Source: JAHQVI01 sp963749875 (GTDB lineage: Bacteria; Pseudomonadota; Alphaproteobacteria; Rhizobiales; Rhodomicrobiaceae). From it: DNA of 64,000 nucleotides. This document shows positions 17,180-25,674 of the stretch, one piece after another. Under the pieces are notes generated by a model. The model was given only the letters and a program-made list of their open reading frames with translations. It ran no database searches and was not told the DNA's origin. The stretch is taken from NCBI GenBank assembly GCA_963749875.1, contig CAVVOX010000002.1, forward strand, positions 496,001-560,000, written 5' to 3'. Both the position numbers and the translations under genes were made by a program. The number at the start of each line of letters is the position of its first letter. Position 1 is the first letter of the stretch.

Positions 17180-18688
17180 TTAGTCGGCCGCCGTCCAATC
17201 CAGCCGGATATCGTGCGTGTAGCGCTTGTCTTCCGGCAAGGTCGGCGCGGTGGCCTCGTCGATTTTGGCGTGGACGTTCTTTGGCGGTTTGACGGTGGCG
17301 TCGCGCCCATAGACATAGGACTGTTCCTTGACGATCACCCGGTAAGCCTTGTTCAGCGTGAGCGCGCGGGCCTTGCTCGGGGCGATCAGCTCGCAAACGG
17401 ATTTGCCGCGCACCTTGTCCTCCAGAGCCTTGCCGTCCTTGTCGAACCAGCGCCGGAGCATCTCCTTGTTGGAGCGGAATTCGTCACCCCCGCCGGCGCG
17501 CTTGAAATAGGCGAGGATTTCGCCTTCGGTCTCACCCCTGTTCGGCGCGTCGGGCTGCGCGCGATAGTCGATATAGCCCCAGCCAGCGGCGCCTTTTACC
17601 TTGCGGGGAAAGGCCCATGTCTGGTCGATATTCGCTCCCGTCGTCGCATGACAGCTGCGGCAGAAAAACTGCTCCTCATTGGTCTGCGGGCGCAGTTCGC
17701 CATCTGCGTCCTCGATGAAGCCGAGCAGCGTCCAGCCAAAGCCGGTATCCATGCCGCGATCGCCGAGGTCGATGTAGCGCGGCAGATTCTCGTCGATCTT
17801 TTCCTGAATTTCGTTGCCGTAGCGCGAGCGAAGCCGCGGAATGGACAGCGCGCGCGTCTTGACTATATAGCGGGGCTCCTTCATGCGCGGCGGGATCGTG
17901 ATCTCGCCATTCTCGCTCACGCCGACATAGCGCACCGAATGCATGAATTCGGTGCCCTCCGGATAAAGCATCCGTTGCATTGGCTGATCCGAGGCCATGC
18001 CGACATAGGTCTTACGTCGCTTGACTTCGGTGATTGCCGACAATTCGCCGTCGCTATTCAGATCGACGCCAATGGCGCTCTCATCGATTTCCGGGACACT
18101 GACGCGGTCGAAATCCTGAAAGGCGATCTCGAGCAGAGCCAGATTGGCCATGTAGACATCGCGTGACGACCCGCCATCGGCGCGTCAGCCGTCCATGTGC
18201 CGTCTTCGGCGCGGCTGATCTTTACGCGGGACATGCCGCCCGGACGGTCTTCCCAATTCGTGAAGAGATAGCCTTCATTGGCGCCCGTCGGAACATAGGC
18301 GTTGAAGTCGGGATCGTTGGAAACCTTGATTTTGCCGCCCTCGCCGGAGATCGAGGCGATCTTGCCGTCGAACGAGCCTTCCTGGAACAGGATTTGATAG
18401 CCGCCCAGGGTCGAGACGACCTTTTGCTTGTCGGCCATCGCGGTCGGCATGGGGCTGGCATCGGCGCCGAAATCAGCATTGGAGATAACGCCGACCGCTG
18501 CTTTGGAGAACTGCGTTGGTATGTCGTCCGAGGGATGTTGGACGTTGAAGAACAGGTCCGGTCCGACCATGAATATGCCGGTAATTTCGGCGCCCAGCGG
18601 GACTGTGACGACCCGCTTCAGCTCCGCCGCAGAGGCGGCGGAGGTCAGGAAAGTCGACGCTTGCGAGGGCGAGAAAGATCTTCTTCAT
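17180..18688 (-). pseudogene. PhoX-like (DUF839-type) secreted protein with one CxxCH heme motif, two frame breaks
   Basis: Three frames join into one protein. MKKIFLALAS plus LTSAASAAELKRV gives a signal peptide (18688 to about 18640; one extra C near 18645). A PhoX-like stretch with GAEITGIFMVGPDLFFNVQH, NADFGAD and GYLFTNWEDRPGG runs to about 18170. After a second break comes a long C-terminal part with FFCRSCHATTG, a possible covalent heme site, and several Trp/Tyr-rich blocks. PhoX proteins normally carry a full beta-propeller; here only the last blade-like segment is present before the heme-like part. Probably periplasmic. Whether the breaks are real or sequencing errors is open. I do not know a characterised homologue. 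Confidence 0.6.
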
Positions 18689-18957
18689 CGGAAATAGCCC
18701 CCATATACGACTGTGGTGCGTGACGACGCCGTTGCGAAAGCTACACCATGCGTGTTGATGTTTTTGTGAAGCGCGTCGTTAAGCACAAAATCGTCGGCAG
18801 CACGCCCCACGCCTCAAAATGGGTGCAACACGTCGCGATTATACTCGCAAACGGTCTCGATGTATCGGCCGGAGAATCAATGGCGAGAAGGGGGCTGTCT
18901 TCTGAGCGCCAAACGGCAGGTGGTTGGCCCTATGCAGGATTAGCTTTGACGGAATCG

Positions 18958-19108
18958 TCCGAAATGCTTTTTCGTCGCGCAGGAATTGATCCGGCGCCCG
19001 ATTTTTGTCCGTCACGCATTGATGTTGCAGAGATGCCAATGGATCCCGGATCTCCGCTTCACTCCGTCCGGGACGACGTTCGTTTCCGCCAAACATGATG
19101 CCGCATTA
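18958..19108 (-). repeat. dispersed repeat R3, copy 1
   Basis: On the minus strand this reads GGACGGAGTGAAGCGGAG, then GCGTGACGGACAAAAATCGGG and CGCCGGATC, which matches base for base in many places the block at 40246-40394 (GGACGGAGCGAAGCGGAG, GCGTGACGGATAG, GCGCCGGACCTGATCC). It also shares AAACATGAT-CCGCAT at the other end. An open frame over this repeat (18748-19098) is not a credible gene. The rest of the 450-base gap 18700-19150 shows nothing recognisable. Confidence 0.7.
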
Positions 19109-19150
19109 GGCTGACGCAGCGAGCTGAACGCATGTCCGCTCGCACGGGGC

Positions 19151-19714
19151 CTATTTTTTCCTGAACAGGTCCAGCTCGACGACCTTGGCGGATTCCTGTT
19201 CCGGCTCGCTTTCCTCGACCGGCTTCTCCGGCTCGGCGCTCGCCGGCTCGACAGCCGTGTCGGCCGGAATGGAGGGCTTGGGAAGCGCGGAGAGATCCTG
19301 GCCGTCCTCGCTTTCGGGCACAGCCGTAATGGGTGCCGCCTCGCGCGGACCGAGTGGAGCGAAGATGTTCGGCGCGAAGCCGAACGGCACGCTCGGGTCG
19401 ACGAAAGTCTTGATCGCCTGAAACGGAACGACCAGCCGCTCGGGAACCGTGTGGAAGGAAAGCTTCACCTCGAAACGGTCGTCATAAACCATCAGATCCC
19501 AGAATTGGTGCTGGAGGACGATGGTCATCTCCTCGGGATATTGCTCTTTGAGGCGCTTGGACAGGATCGTTCCCGGAGCCGTGGTGTCGAAAGTGACGTA
19601 GAAATGGTGCTCGCCCGGCAGGCCGCGTCTCTGGACCCTTTGCAGGACCGAACGGATGATGCCCTGCAACGCCTCCTTGGCCAGGATATCGTAATGGATC
19701 TTGTCCTCGGACAT
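19151..19714 (-). CDS. sspB: SspB-like ClpXP adaptor protein
   Basis: This 187-residue protein has an N-terminal SspB-type domain (residues 1 to about 115: HYDILAKEALQGIIRSVLQRV, HHFYVTFDT, VPFQAIKTFVDPSVPFG) and an acidic, Pro/Ala/Glu-rich linker ending in VVELDLFRKK. That tail resembles the short ClpX-binding tail of alpha-type SspB. SspB binds ssrA-tagged proteins and hands them to ClpXP. The start MSEDKIHYD (19714) matches family N-termini; upstream in-frame codons overlap the tmRNA end region. It lies directly downstream of ssrA on the same strand, a functional pairing. Confidence 0.9.
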   Translation of the reverse strand: MSEDKIHYDILAKEALQGIIRSVLQRVQRRGLPGEHHFYVTFDTTAPGTILSKRLKEQYPEEMTIVLQHQFWDLMVYDDRFEVKLSFHTVPERLVVPFQAIKTFVDPSVPFGFAPNIFAPLGPREAAPITAVPESEDGQDLSALPKPSIPADTAVEPASAEPEKPVEESEPEQESAKVVELDLFRKK

Positions 19715-19769
19715 GTGGCTGTGGTCGAGCTTCACCGGTTGGGGCCCACGCACCGGCACCGCTCGCCGG

Positions 19770-20098
19770 CTGCCGGGTGGAGGACTTCTGTTGCCCGGTG
19801 TCCTCCAAACCGCGCCTAGACGTGCTACCGCCTAGGACTTGGATTTCGGCTTCCGCACCGCATTACGCGGCGAGGGCTGCCGGAGCATAGTTGTCGTTGG
19901 CAACTATTTGATTGGCCCGATAACGGCGGATACCATGCCGAGCGAAAACCCACCCTTTACACCTTCGTCGATCCTAGTTCGCCCCCATCAGAAACACACT
20001 GCGCGTCATGCGCTTGTGGTGGAGGCGCCGGGTACTGCCCCCGGGTCCGATAGGTTTATTTCGGCAGTCGTTTATCGCCATAGCTGGTTTCCCAGCTC
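19770..20098 (-). ncRNA. ssrA: permuted alpha-type tmRNA (ssrA), tag ANDNYAPAALAA
   Basis: On the minus strand the acceptor piece comes first (about 20098-20017) and ends GGCGCCTCCACCA, with CCA encoded. After about 30 bases the mRNA-like piece starts at 19986 with GGGGGCGAACTAGGATCGAC. The acceptor stem pairs GGGGGCG with CGCCTCC and keeps the G3-U70 wobble needed by alanyl-tRNA synthetase. The tag frame (19901-19863) reads ANDNYAPAALAA-stop. TATATT stands just before the 5' end as a -10 box. The order acceptor-then-coding is the two-piece permutation known from alphaproteobacteria. The 3' boundary is approximate. Confidence 0.93.
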
Positions 20099-20102
20099 CT
20101 TC

Positions 20103-20108
20103 AATATA
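20103..20108 (-). promoter_or_regulatory. -10 box of ssrA
   Basis: TATATT on the minus strand lies 5 bases before the inferred 5' end of the tmRNA precursor at about 20098. An A8 run (T8 on the minus strand, 20124-20131) just upstream may be the end of the preceding minus-strand gene's transcript or part of the promoter. No clear -35 hexamer was seen. Confidence 0.45.
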
Positions 20109-20230
20109 TGAAGTCCGGCGGTTAAAAAAAAGACCGAATGCACCCCTAAAGGCGCCGACAGCCGCATGATTTAAACAGGTAATTGCGGGCAGGCAGAGGC
20201 CCGGCGAGGCCGGAATCCGACCTTCCCGGC

Positions 20231-20527
20231 CTACCAGCAGACGCTTGCGGTAGCTTTGCAGGTGTATTCGTCAAACACCCCGAAGTCGAGAAAGAGCTCA
20301 CATTCGACCTCTTTCTTTCCCGTTCTGTATTTCTTGATGCCTTTCTCGGCTGCCCATTTGGCAATGAACGGGTCAAGCAGCGTCTGTGCGTCGCGGGCCG
20401 GACCGTCCTTGCCGTAATCATTTACCGAGTAGAACAGCTTGGTGCACGCCGCCTCGGCGGCGTTTGCTCCAACCACTGCAGCCATACAGAGCGCGACGGC
20501 GATCAGCCGGCGGCGAAGGGTGTTCAT
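20231..20527 (-). CDS. small secreted cysteine-containing hypothetical protein
   Basis: This 98-residue protein has a strong signal peptide (RRLIAVALCMAAVVGANAAEA) and a mature part of about 70 residues with four cysteines, the last two in the YTCKATASVCW tail. This suggests disulfide bonding in the periplasm. The Lys-rich middle (GIKKYRTGKKEVECELF) is unusual. No family is recognised. It is followed by the tmRNA gene on the same strand. Confidence 0.75.
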   Translation of the reverse strand: MNTLRRRLIAVALCMAAVVGANAAEAACTKLFYSVNDYGKDGPARDAQTLLDPFIAKWAAEKGIKKYRTGKKEVECELFLDFGVFDEYTCKATASVCW

Positions 20528-20927
20528 CGATTGGTCCCCAATTTGTCAACGAAAAGAGAAACTTGCGCCCGGCCGGTTCCAAGCGCTAGATCCGGCCCGC
20601 CACAGCAAGGGAAAATTCGCTGTCCCTGCGCGCCGGGCTTATCCCGGCATCGCTCGGCCTTCCGGGTCTGCGGGACCGCCGTGCTAGTGGCCTGACTTTG
20701 ACATTTCGTTCCCTCCATGTCAGCCCAGCCCACTAGTCTAACCTTTTGTTATAGTTCGACTTATCCGAACGGAAATCCACTTGTCACCGGCTTCATCCGT
20801 TCGGGTCGAACCACAGGACAAACGCCCAGCCGACCGCATGTCCGACACACGGCCGTCAACCGGGCGTCTGAAGTCTCAATTGGCTGGATGATCGTGTTCG
20901 GTCGTTCTTTCCCGGCGCAACCCTGTC
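20528..20927. other. intergenic region with hairpins, no gene seen
   Basis: This 400-base gap holds a short GCCGGGCTTATCCCGGC palindrome near 20632-20648, the CTAG-bounded element at 20684-20736, and an inverted pair CCGAACGG/CCGTTCGG at about 20766-20805. No reading frame here resembles a protein. Confidence 0.5.
20684..20736. repeat. short CTAG-bounded inverted-repeat element
   Basis: CTAGTGG at the left and CCACTAG at the right form perfect inverted ends. Inside, TTGACAT and ATGTCA pair again, giving a hairpin of about 53 bases. Like repeat R1, it is delimited by CTAG. Only one copy is seen in this window, so repeat status needs a genome search. Confidence 0.5.
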
Positions 20928-21143
20928 CTATTCGGATAGCTGAAGATTGATGGCCTTCGGGCCTTTGCCACGCGGATCCGGCTGCGTCTCGAACGAAACG
21001 CGCATTCCGCCGTCCAGCATCGGGACGCCGGAGCGTTCCACGGCCGAGATATGAACGAAAACGTCTTTGCCGCCCTCATCCGGTGTAATGAAGCCAAAAC
21101 CCTTCGATTGATTGAAGAATTTGACCGTACCAGATTGACGCAT
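20928..21143 (-). CDS. CspA-family cold-shock protein
   Basis: This 71-residue single cold-shock domain has both RNA-binding motifs, KGFGFIT (RNP1) and VFVHISA (RNP2), and the usual start SGTVKFFNQS. Such proteins bind single-stranded nucleic acid and act as RNA chaperones. The leader upstream is long (no gene until 21861 on the other strand), which would allow a structured, temperature-responsive 5' UTR as in other csp genes. Which csp paralogue this is cannot be decided. Confidence 0.95.
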   Translation of the reverse strand: MRQSGTVKFFNQSKGFGFITPDEGGKDVFVHISAVERSGVPMLDGGMRVSFETQPDPRGKGPKAINLQLSE

Positions 21144-21860
21144 CCTGCTGCTCCTTAATTCCCCAAATAGGCTCCCGTCAGGCGCGGGGCCGTCCGGACT
21201 TAAAGGCGATCATTCAGAAAACGGGGAAAATCGAGCAGGCACAACTCACTGCAAGCGAGATCGAAGGCACAACGTCAGGTCTTTCCACCGCGTCCGATAA
21301 GACGCCAGACGCCGTGCAGTATGGTAGATTTCACAGAAATCGGCAACTCAATTTCGCCAAATGAATACAATACATTCGGCAACACTTCTTTGGCTTCTCA
21401 ATGAAACTTGGATCTTCGGGAGTGAAGCCGGAGCGCCATACTTGCCCGCACTGCGCGATGAATTGTGTCTAAGTACAACCTCTGATGCTGGTTTCCGCAT
21501 TCTGGAGCAAAGATTCTAGAGGTGCTAAGACCGGGGGATACGGCATCCTCCGGATGCGGAAAATCAATGTAATTCATTGGCTATGCTGCAAAGCAAAAAA
21601 CACCTTTGCCAAAATATATATCCGTATGCAGCTCTTACTGCTTGCAATTTTTCCGCTCGTATTAAAGGTCTTTACACACAAGCATTCAAAAGAAGCGTGC
21701 AGCGTTATTCGGCGGAAACCGCGCTTTGAGTTGAAGGCCGTAAGCCGCCTCGCCTGGGACGGTTTCATCGTGACCGCAGGCCTTCGGGCCCGGCGCCAGC
21801 TGGCCACGATGGGGGAGCACAACGGGGCGGCGAGGGTCGAAAGGGAGTTTCCGGCGGAAG
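21144..21860. other. 717-base intergenic region, AT-richer than its surroundings
   Basis: Between the cold-shock gene (minus) and the ArsR gene (plus). The stretch 21550-21720 is notably AT-rich (AAAATATATATCCG). Open frames present have no protein-like features or run into the flanking gene on the wrong strand. It may hold the promoters and leaders of the two divergent genes; nothing else recognised. Confidence 0.4.
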
Positions 21861-22292
21861 ATGGAATTGATGATGGCGAAATCCGATGAGGATTTAGGAA
21901 AGCGCGAAAGTTCCGCGGAAATGGCCGATGATCTTGTGGCCGATATCGAACACTTCAGGGGGCAGGCGAGAGCGGCCAGCGACTTTCTGAAGGCTCTGGC
22001 GCATGAGAGTCGGCTGCTTATCCTTTGTCTCGTTGCCGAGCGCGAGCGTTCCGTGACGGAGCTGGAGACCATTCTGGCGCTCAGACAGCCGGCCGTTTCG
22101 CAGCAGCTCGCCCGCCTGCGGATGGATGGGCTTGTCACCACACGGCGCGAGGGCAAGGCGATCTATTACAGCCTTGCCGATGACGAAGTACGCCGGATCA
22201 TGGGTCTGCTCTACGACATCTTCTGCCGCGAAGCCGCCGGCGAGAATGCCGGCGCGCTCTCGCGGCGTTTCGAGGTCGCACCGAAGCAGTGA
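21861..22292 (+). CDS. ArsR/SmtB-family regulator, BigR/SqrR-like
   Basis: This 143-residue winged-helix repressor has FLKALAHESRLLILCLVAERE, helix-turn-helix LALRQPAVSQQLARLRMDGLV and wing TRREGKAIYYSLAD. Two cysteines, C56 (in LLILC) and C122 (in YDIFC), occupy the positions of the redox-sensing pair of BigR/SqrR, which form a polysulfide bridge under sulfide stress. No metal-site CxC is present. In known systems the regulator sits next to sulfur-oxidation or dioxygenase genes; here no such partner is adjacent, so its target is elsewhere or it has another signal. The start could also be the ATG at 21870 or 21873. Confidence 0.85.
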   Translation: MELMMAKSDEDLGKRESSAEMADDLVADIEHFRGQARAASDFLKALAHESRLLILCLVAERERSVTELETILALRQPAVSQQLARLRMDGLVTTRREGKAIYYSLADDEVRRIMGLLYDIFCREAAGENAGALSRRFEVAPKQ

Positions 22293-22367
22293 CCTCTGAA
22301 GCGGACATCGCATTATACGGGGAAGGCCGGTTCCCGGCAGGGCAAGACGTTTTTCCCAAAGGTGCCC

Positions 22368-22497
22368 TTAGCGCAACGCGCGTCCAAGCATGTCCCCGCG
22401 AAGGTGGGGATGGACGCGGGAACAGTTGTGCTAACTTTTTGAAATAGATCAACTTAACCTCGTTCAAATGATTCCGCTTGAACGAGGGTTGATCTAG
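22368..22497 (+). repeat. dispersed repeat R1, copy D (long-loop form)
   Basis: A complete copy: TTAGCGCAACGCGCGTCC, a nested hairpin ATGTCCCCGCGAAGGTGGGG, GGACGCGGGAACAGTTG, linker TTTTTGAAATAGATC, then the second palindrome ending GAGGGTTGATCTAG. Its terminal CTAG (22494-22497) contains the fmt stop codon on the minus strand. It lies between convergent ArsR and fmt genes and may act as a transcription barrier. Confidence 0.93.
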
Positions 22498-23429
22498 CTG
22501 AAATGGGTGCCCTTTCCGAGTGGGAAGCCGCGCAGAAACTCCGCCCCGAGCATCGGCTTCTTGCCCGCGCGCTGCACGCGGGTGAGTCGCACCGCGTGAT
22601 GACCGCAGGCGACGGTGAGCTGGAAGTCGAGCAGGAGGCCGGGCTCGCCCATGCCCGGCACGATGACCGAGCGCAGGACCTTGATCCGCTCCCTCCGGCC
22701 CGATAGGAGCGCCTCGAACCAGGCGCCCGGATGGGGCGAGAGGGCGCGAATTTGATTGTGGATCTCCATCGCGGGGCGCGTCCAATCGATGCGTTCCTCG
22801 TCCTTGGTGATTTTGGCGGCGTAGGTCACCCCCTCCGTCGGTTGGGGACGGCAGTGCAGCTGTCCCTCGCCGAGCTGGTCCAGGGCCCGGGCGATCAGCT
22901 TGGCGCCGAGCAGCGAGAGTTCGTCGTGAAGCTCGCCCGCCGTCATATCCGGCCCGATGGTGATCCGCTCGCCGAGGCAAACCGGCCCGGTATCGAGCCC
23001 CTCGTCCATCTGCATGATCACCGTGCCGCTATGGGTATCGTCCGCCATGATCGCCCGCCGGATGGGCGCCGCACCGCGCCAGCGCGGCAGAAGCGAGGCG
23101 TGAATGTTGAGGCAGCCGAATTGCGGCGCATTGAGGATCGCCTTGGGCAGAATGAGCCCATAGGCGGCAACAACGGCGACGTCGGCATCATGCGCATAGA
23201 ATTCGTTCTGAACCTGCGCCGGCCTCAAGCTTTTCGGCGTGAAGACAGGGATGCCGGCTTCTTCGGCGAAATTCTGCACGGCCGACTTGCGGGCAAGCAT
23301 GCCGCGGCCGGCCGCGCGGGGCGGCTGTGTGTAAACCGCCAGCACATCGTGGCCGAGGGCGACGATCTCGCTCAAGGGGGGCACCGCGAAATCGGGCGTG
23401 CCCATGAAGATAACGCGCAATGGAACCAT
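22494..23429 (-). CDS. fmt: methionyl-tRNA formyltransferase
   Basis: This 311-residue enzyme formylates initiator Met-tRNA using 10-formyltetrahydrofolate. It has an N-terminal Rossmann-like domain with FMGTPDFAVP, the folate-binding and catalytic block LNIHASLLPRWRGAAPI (Asn, His) and MDEGLDTGPV, and a C-terminal OB-type tRNA-binding domain. It follows def on the minus strand at a distance of about 100 bases, the usual def-fmt pair. The stop lies inside the CTAG border of R1-D. Confidence 0.96.
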   Translation of the reverse strand: MVPLRVIFMGTPDFAVPPLSEIVALGHDVLAVYTQPPRAAGRGMLARKSAVQNFAEEAGIPVFTPKSLRPAQVQNEFYAHDADVAVVAAYGLILPKAILNAPQFGCLNIHASLLPRWRGAAPIRRAIMADDTHSGTVIMQMDEGLDTGPVCLGERITIGPDMTAGELHDELSLLGAKLIARALDQLGEGQLHCRPQPTEGVTYAAKITKDEERIDWTRPAMEIHNQIRALSPHPGAWFEALLSGRRERIKVLRSVIVPGMGEPGLLLDFQLTVACGHHAVRLTRVQRAGKKPMLGAEFLRGFPLGKGTHFS

Positions 23430-23531
23430 GCTTTCAGCAGCTTCGGTGCCTGCAAGGGAGCAGGCCGATTTAGGCGGAGGGCGATTGCGCTGGCAAGCTC
23501 TTTAAGCCTCGATCGGCGGGATCATGCCGCG

Positions 23532-24050
23532 CTACGCCGCCCCCTCCTCGCGGCGCGCCTTGCGGAATTTCCGGATCAGGAAGTCCCTTTTCAGCCTTGA
23601 GAGGTGATCGATGAAGAGAATGCCGTCCAGATGATCGATTTCGTGCTGCGCGACGGTGGCGGCGTGCCCCTCGAGCCATTCCTCGCGCAACTCGCCCTCC
23701 TGACCGAGATAGCGAACGAGGATCGAGGCCGGGCGCTCGACTTCGGCATAGATATTCGGGATCGACAGGCAGCCTTCCTCATGCACGCGCGTCTGCTCGC
23801 CCTTCTGCAATATTTCGGGGTTGATCAGATAGCGCGGCGCGGGCGGCTCGTTCTCGCGTGCCGGGTCCATCACGAAAAGACGCCGGGAAAGCCCGATCTG
23901 CGGCGCGGCCAGCCCGACGCCGGGCGCGGCGTGCATCGTCTCCATCATGTCCTCGAGCAGGCGCCGCAGCGTCTCATCCACCTGCTCGACCGGCTGAGCC
24001 GTCTCGCGGAGGATCGGATCGGGAAAAATCAGGATGGGAAGCTTGGCCAT
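23532..24050 (-). CDS. def: peptide deformylase
   Basis: This 172-residue metalloenzyme removes N-formyl groups from nascent proteins. All three active-site motifs are intact: GVGLAAPQIG, EEGCLSIP (metal-ligand Cys) and QHEIDHLDG (two metal-ligand His and the catalytic Glu). It is upstream of fmt on the same strand and divergent to rmuC. Normal length. Confidence 0.97.
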   Translation of the reverse strand: MAKLPILIFPDPILRETAQPVEQVDETLRRLLEDMMETMHAAPGVGLAAPQIGLSRRLFVMDPARENEPPAPRYLINPEILQKGEQTRVHEEGCLSIPNIYAEVERPASILVRYLGQEGELREEWLEGHAATVAQHEIDHLDGILFIDHLSRLKRDFLIRKFRKARREEGAA

Positions 24051-24168
24051 GCCCGTCAGATAAGCCGATTGGCAGGCCCGGTCAACGCCGCTTCACCAGG
24101 AATCGTTCGCCTTTCGTTCGAGATCGAATCGCCCTAGCCTGCGCGAGGCGCGCCGCCGAGGGAGAAGC

Positions 24169-25323
24169 ATGGTGGAATTACCGTCCTGGCAGGTCAACGG
24201 GATCGCGATCGATCCGCTGGTGGTTTTTGCCGTGATCGCGGGGCTTGCCGTCGCCGTGCTGCTGGCGCTGGTGCTCCTCGTCTGGCGCAATGGCCGAATC
24301 CGGGCAAGCGAGGCGGCGCAGCGTCAGGCCGAGGCGCGTCTCATGGAATTGGAGCTTGCGGCGCTGAAAGGCCAGCTCCACGGGATTTCCGAGCTTGCGG
24401 GCGCCAATCAATCCGAGCTCAGCCGCGCCCTGCATGAACGCCTCGATCGTGTCAGCCAAACGGTCGGAGTCAATCTCGACGAGACGGCGCGCAGAACCGC
24501 GGAACATCTGGCGCGGCTCAATGAGCGGCTCGCCGTCATCGACACCGCGCAGCGCAATATCACCGAGCTGTCGACCCAGGTCGTCTCGCTTCAGGACATT
24601 CTGGCGAACAAGCAGCAGAGGGGTGCGTTCGGGCAGCTTCGGATGGAGACCATCATTCAGGACGCGCTGCCGAAGGACAGCTACCGGTTTCAGCCGACGC
24701 TTTCGAACGGAAAGCGTCCGGATTGCCTGATCCAGCTGCCCGGCTCCGATGCCGGTCTCGTGGTCGATGCCAAATTCCCCTTGGAAGCCTTCGAGGCGCT
24801 CCGTGCGGCGGCGGATGAGGCGGCGCGGAAGGAGGCGGCCCGGCGGGTCCGCACGGATGTCGGCCGGCATATCGATGAGATCGCGGCCAAATACGCCGTG
24901 CCCGGCGAAACTCAGGATTCAATGCTGATGTTCGTGCCGTCGGAGTCGATCTATGCCGACCTGCACGAGCATTTCCCAGACCTGCTGCAGAAAGCGCACC
25001 GCGTCCGCCTTTTCATCGTCTCGCCAAACATGCTGATGCTCGCTGTCCAGACCATGCAGGCCATTATGAAAGACGTTCGGATGCGTGAGCAGGCTGGGAT
25101 AATCCAGCTTGAGGTCGGCCTGCTGCTGACCGATGTGAACCGCCTGAAAGAACGCGTGCTGGAATTCCAGAAGCATTTCGGCCTCCTCGGGGGAGATATG
25201 GAGAAGATCCTCACCTCAACCGACAAGATCGCCAGCCGGGGCCGGAGAATCGAAGGGCTGGAGTTCGAACAGCGGCCGCCGGACGGCGTTGCGCAGAATG
25301 GCGACGAACGCCCGCGCCTTTAG
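24169..25323 (+). CDS. rmuC: RmuC-domain DNA recombination protein
   Basis: This 384-residue protein has an N-terminal membrane helix (VVFAVIAGLAVAVLLALVLLVW), a long coiled coil (about 45-150) and the RmuC nuclease-like domain with RGAFGQLRMETIIQD, RPDCLIQLP, VVDAKFPLEAF and MLMFVPSESIYADL. RmuC limits inversions at short inverted repeats in E. coli. It is a plausible housekeeping gene in a genome full of palindromic repeats. Divergent from def. Confidence 0.93.
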   Translation: MVELPSWQVNGIAIDPLVVFAVIAGLAVAVLLALVLLVWRNGRIRASEAAQRQAEARLMELELAALKGQLHGISELAGANQSELSRALHERLDRVSQTVGVNLDETARRTAEHLARLNERLAVIDTAQRNITELSTQVVSLQDILANKQQRGAFGQLRMETIIQDALPKDSYRFQPTLSNGKRPDCLIQLPGSDAGLVVDAKFPLEAFEALRAAADEAARKEAARRVRTDVGRHIDEIAAKYAVPGETQDSMLMFVPSESIYADLHEHFPDLLQKAHRVRLFIVSPNMLMLAVQTMQAIMKDVRMREQAGIIQLEVGLLLTDVNRLKERVLEFQKHFGLLGGDMEKILTSTDKIASRGRRIEGLEFEQRPPDGVAQNGDERPRL

Positions 25324-25374
25324 TCAGCGACCTCTTTAGCTGGCGACTTGGCTCAAAAAATGACGCCGATGCGA

Positions 25375-25518
25375 TTACGCTACCACATACACCAGCAACG
25401 CAACGACCACGACGACGCCCACGACCGTCATGGCCCAGACTTGCCATCGAGCCGCAGGACGCATGGAGAAAGATCCGCGTGCATAGGGGTCGTCGTGGTT
25501 ATCGTTTTCATTTGCCAT
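25375..25518 (-). CDS. small single-helix membrane protein
   Basis: This 47-residue protein starts MANENDNHDDPYARGSFS and ends in a hydrophobic helix (AMTVVGVVVVVALLVYVVA) at the C-terminus, so it is tail-anchored. GAGG lies seven bases before the ATG. No family name is recalled. It lies in the gap between rmuC and proB on the opposite strand. A longer open frame antisense to proB ends in the same residues, but the internal start has the ribosome site. Confidence 0.7.
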   Translation of the reverse strand: MANENDNHDDPYARGSFSMRPAARWQVWAMTVVGVVVVVALLVYVVA

Positions 25519-25674
25519 TTCGGGCCTCTTTCTCCTGATTGTTGAGGGAAAACGCAGTGCGATGGCTCTTGTTCCACCGCATCGAGGGCCCCCAGCGCCC
25601 ATTTGCGGCTGCGATTTTCGCCTTAATTCGTGAGCGGCAGGGCTTGCGCTCGCGATCAACTTCTGACAATCGCC

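Noticed and set aside
18748..19098. 116-residue open frame after the PhoX-like gene
   Set aside because: More than half is repeat R3, also found at 40246; no ribosome site.
21485..21889. 134-residue open frame before the ArsR gene
   Set aside because: Overlaps the regulator start; AT-rich chance frame with no family features.
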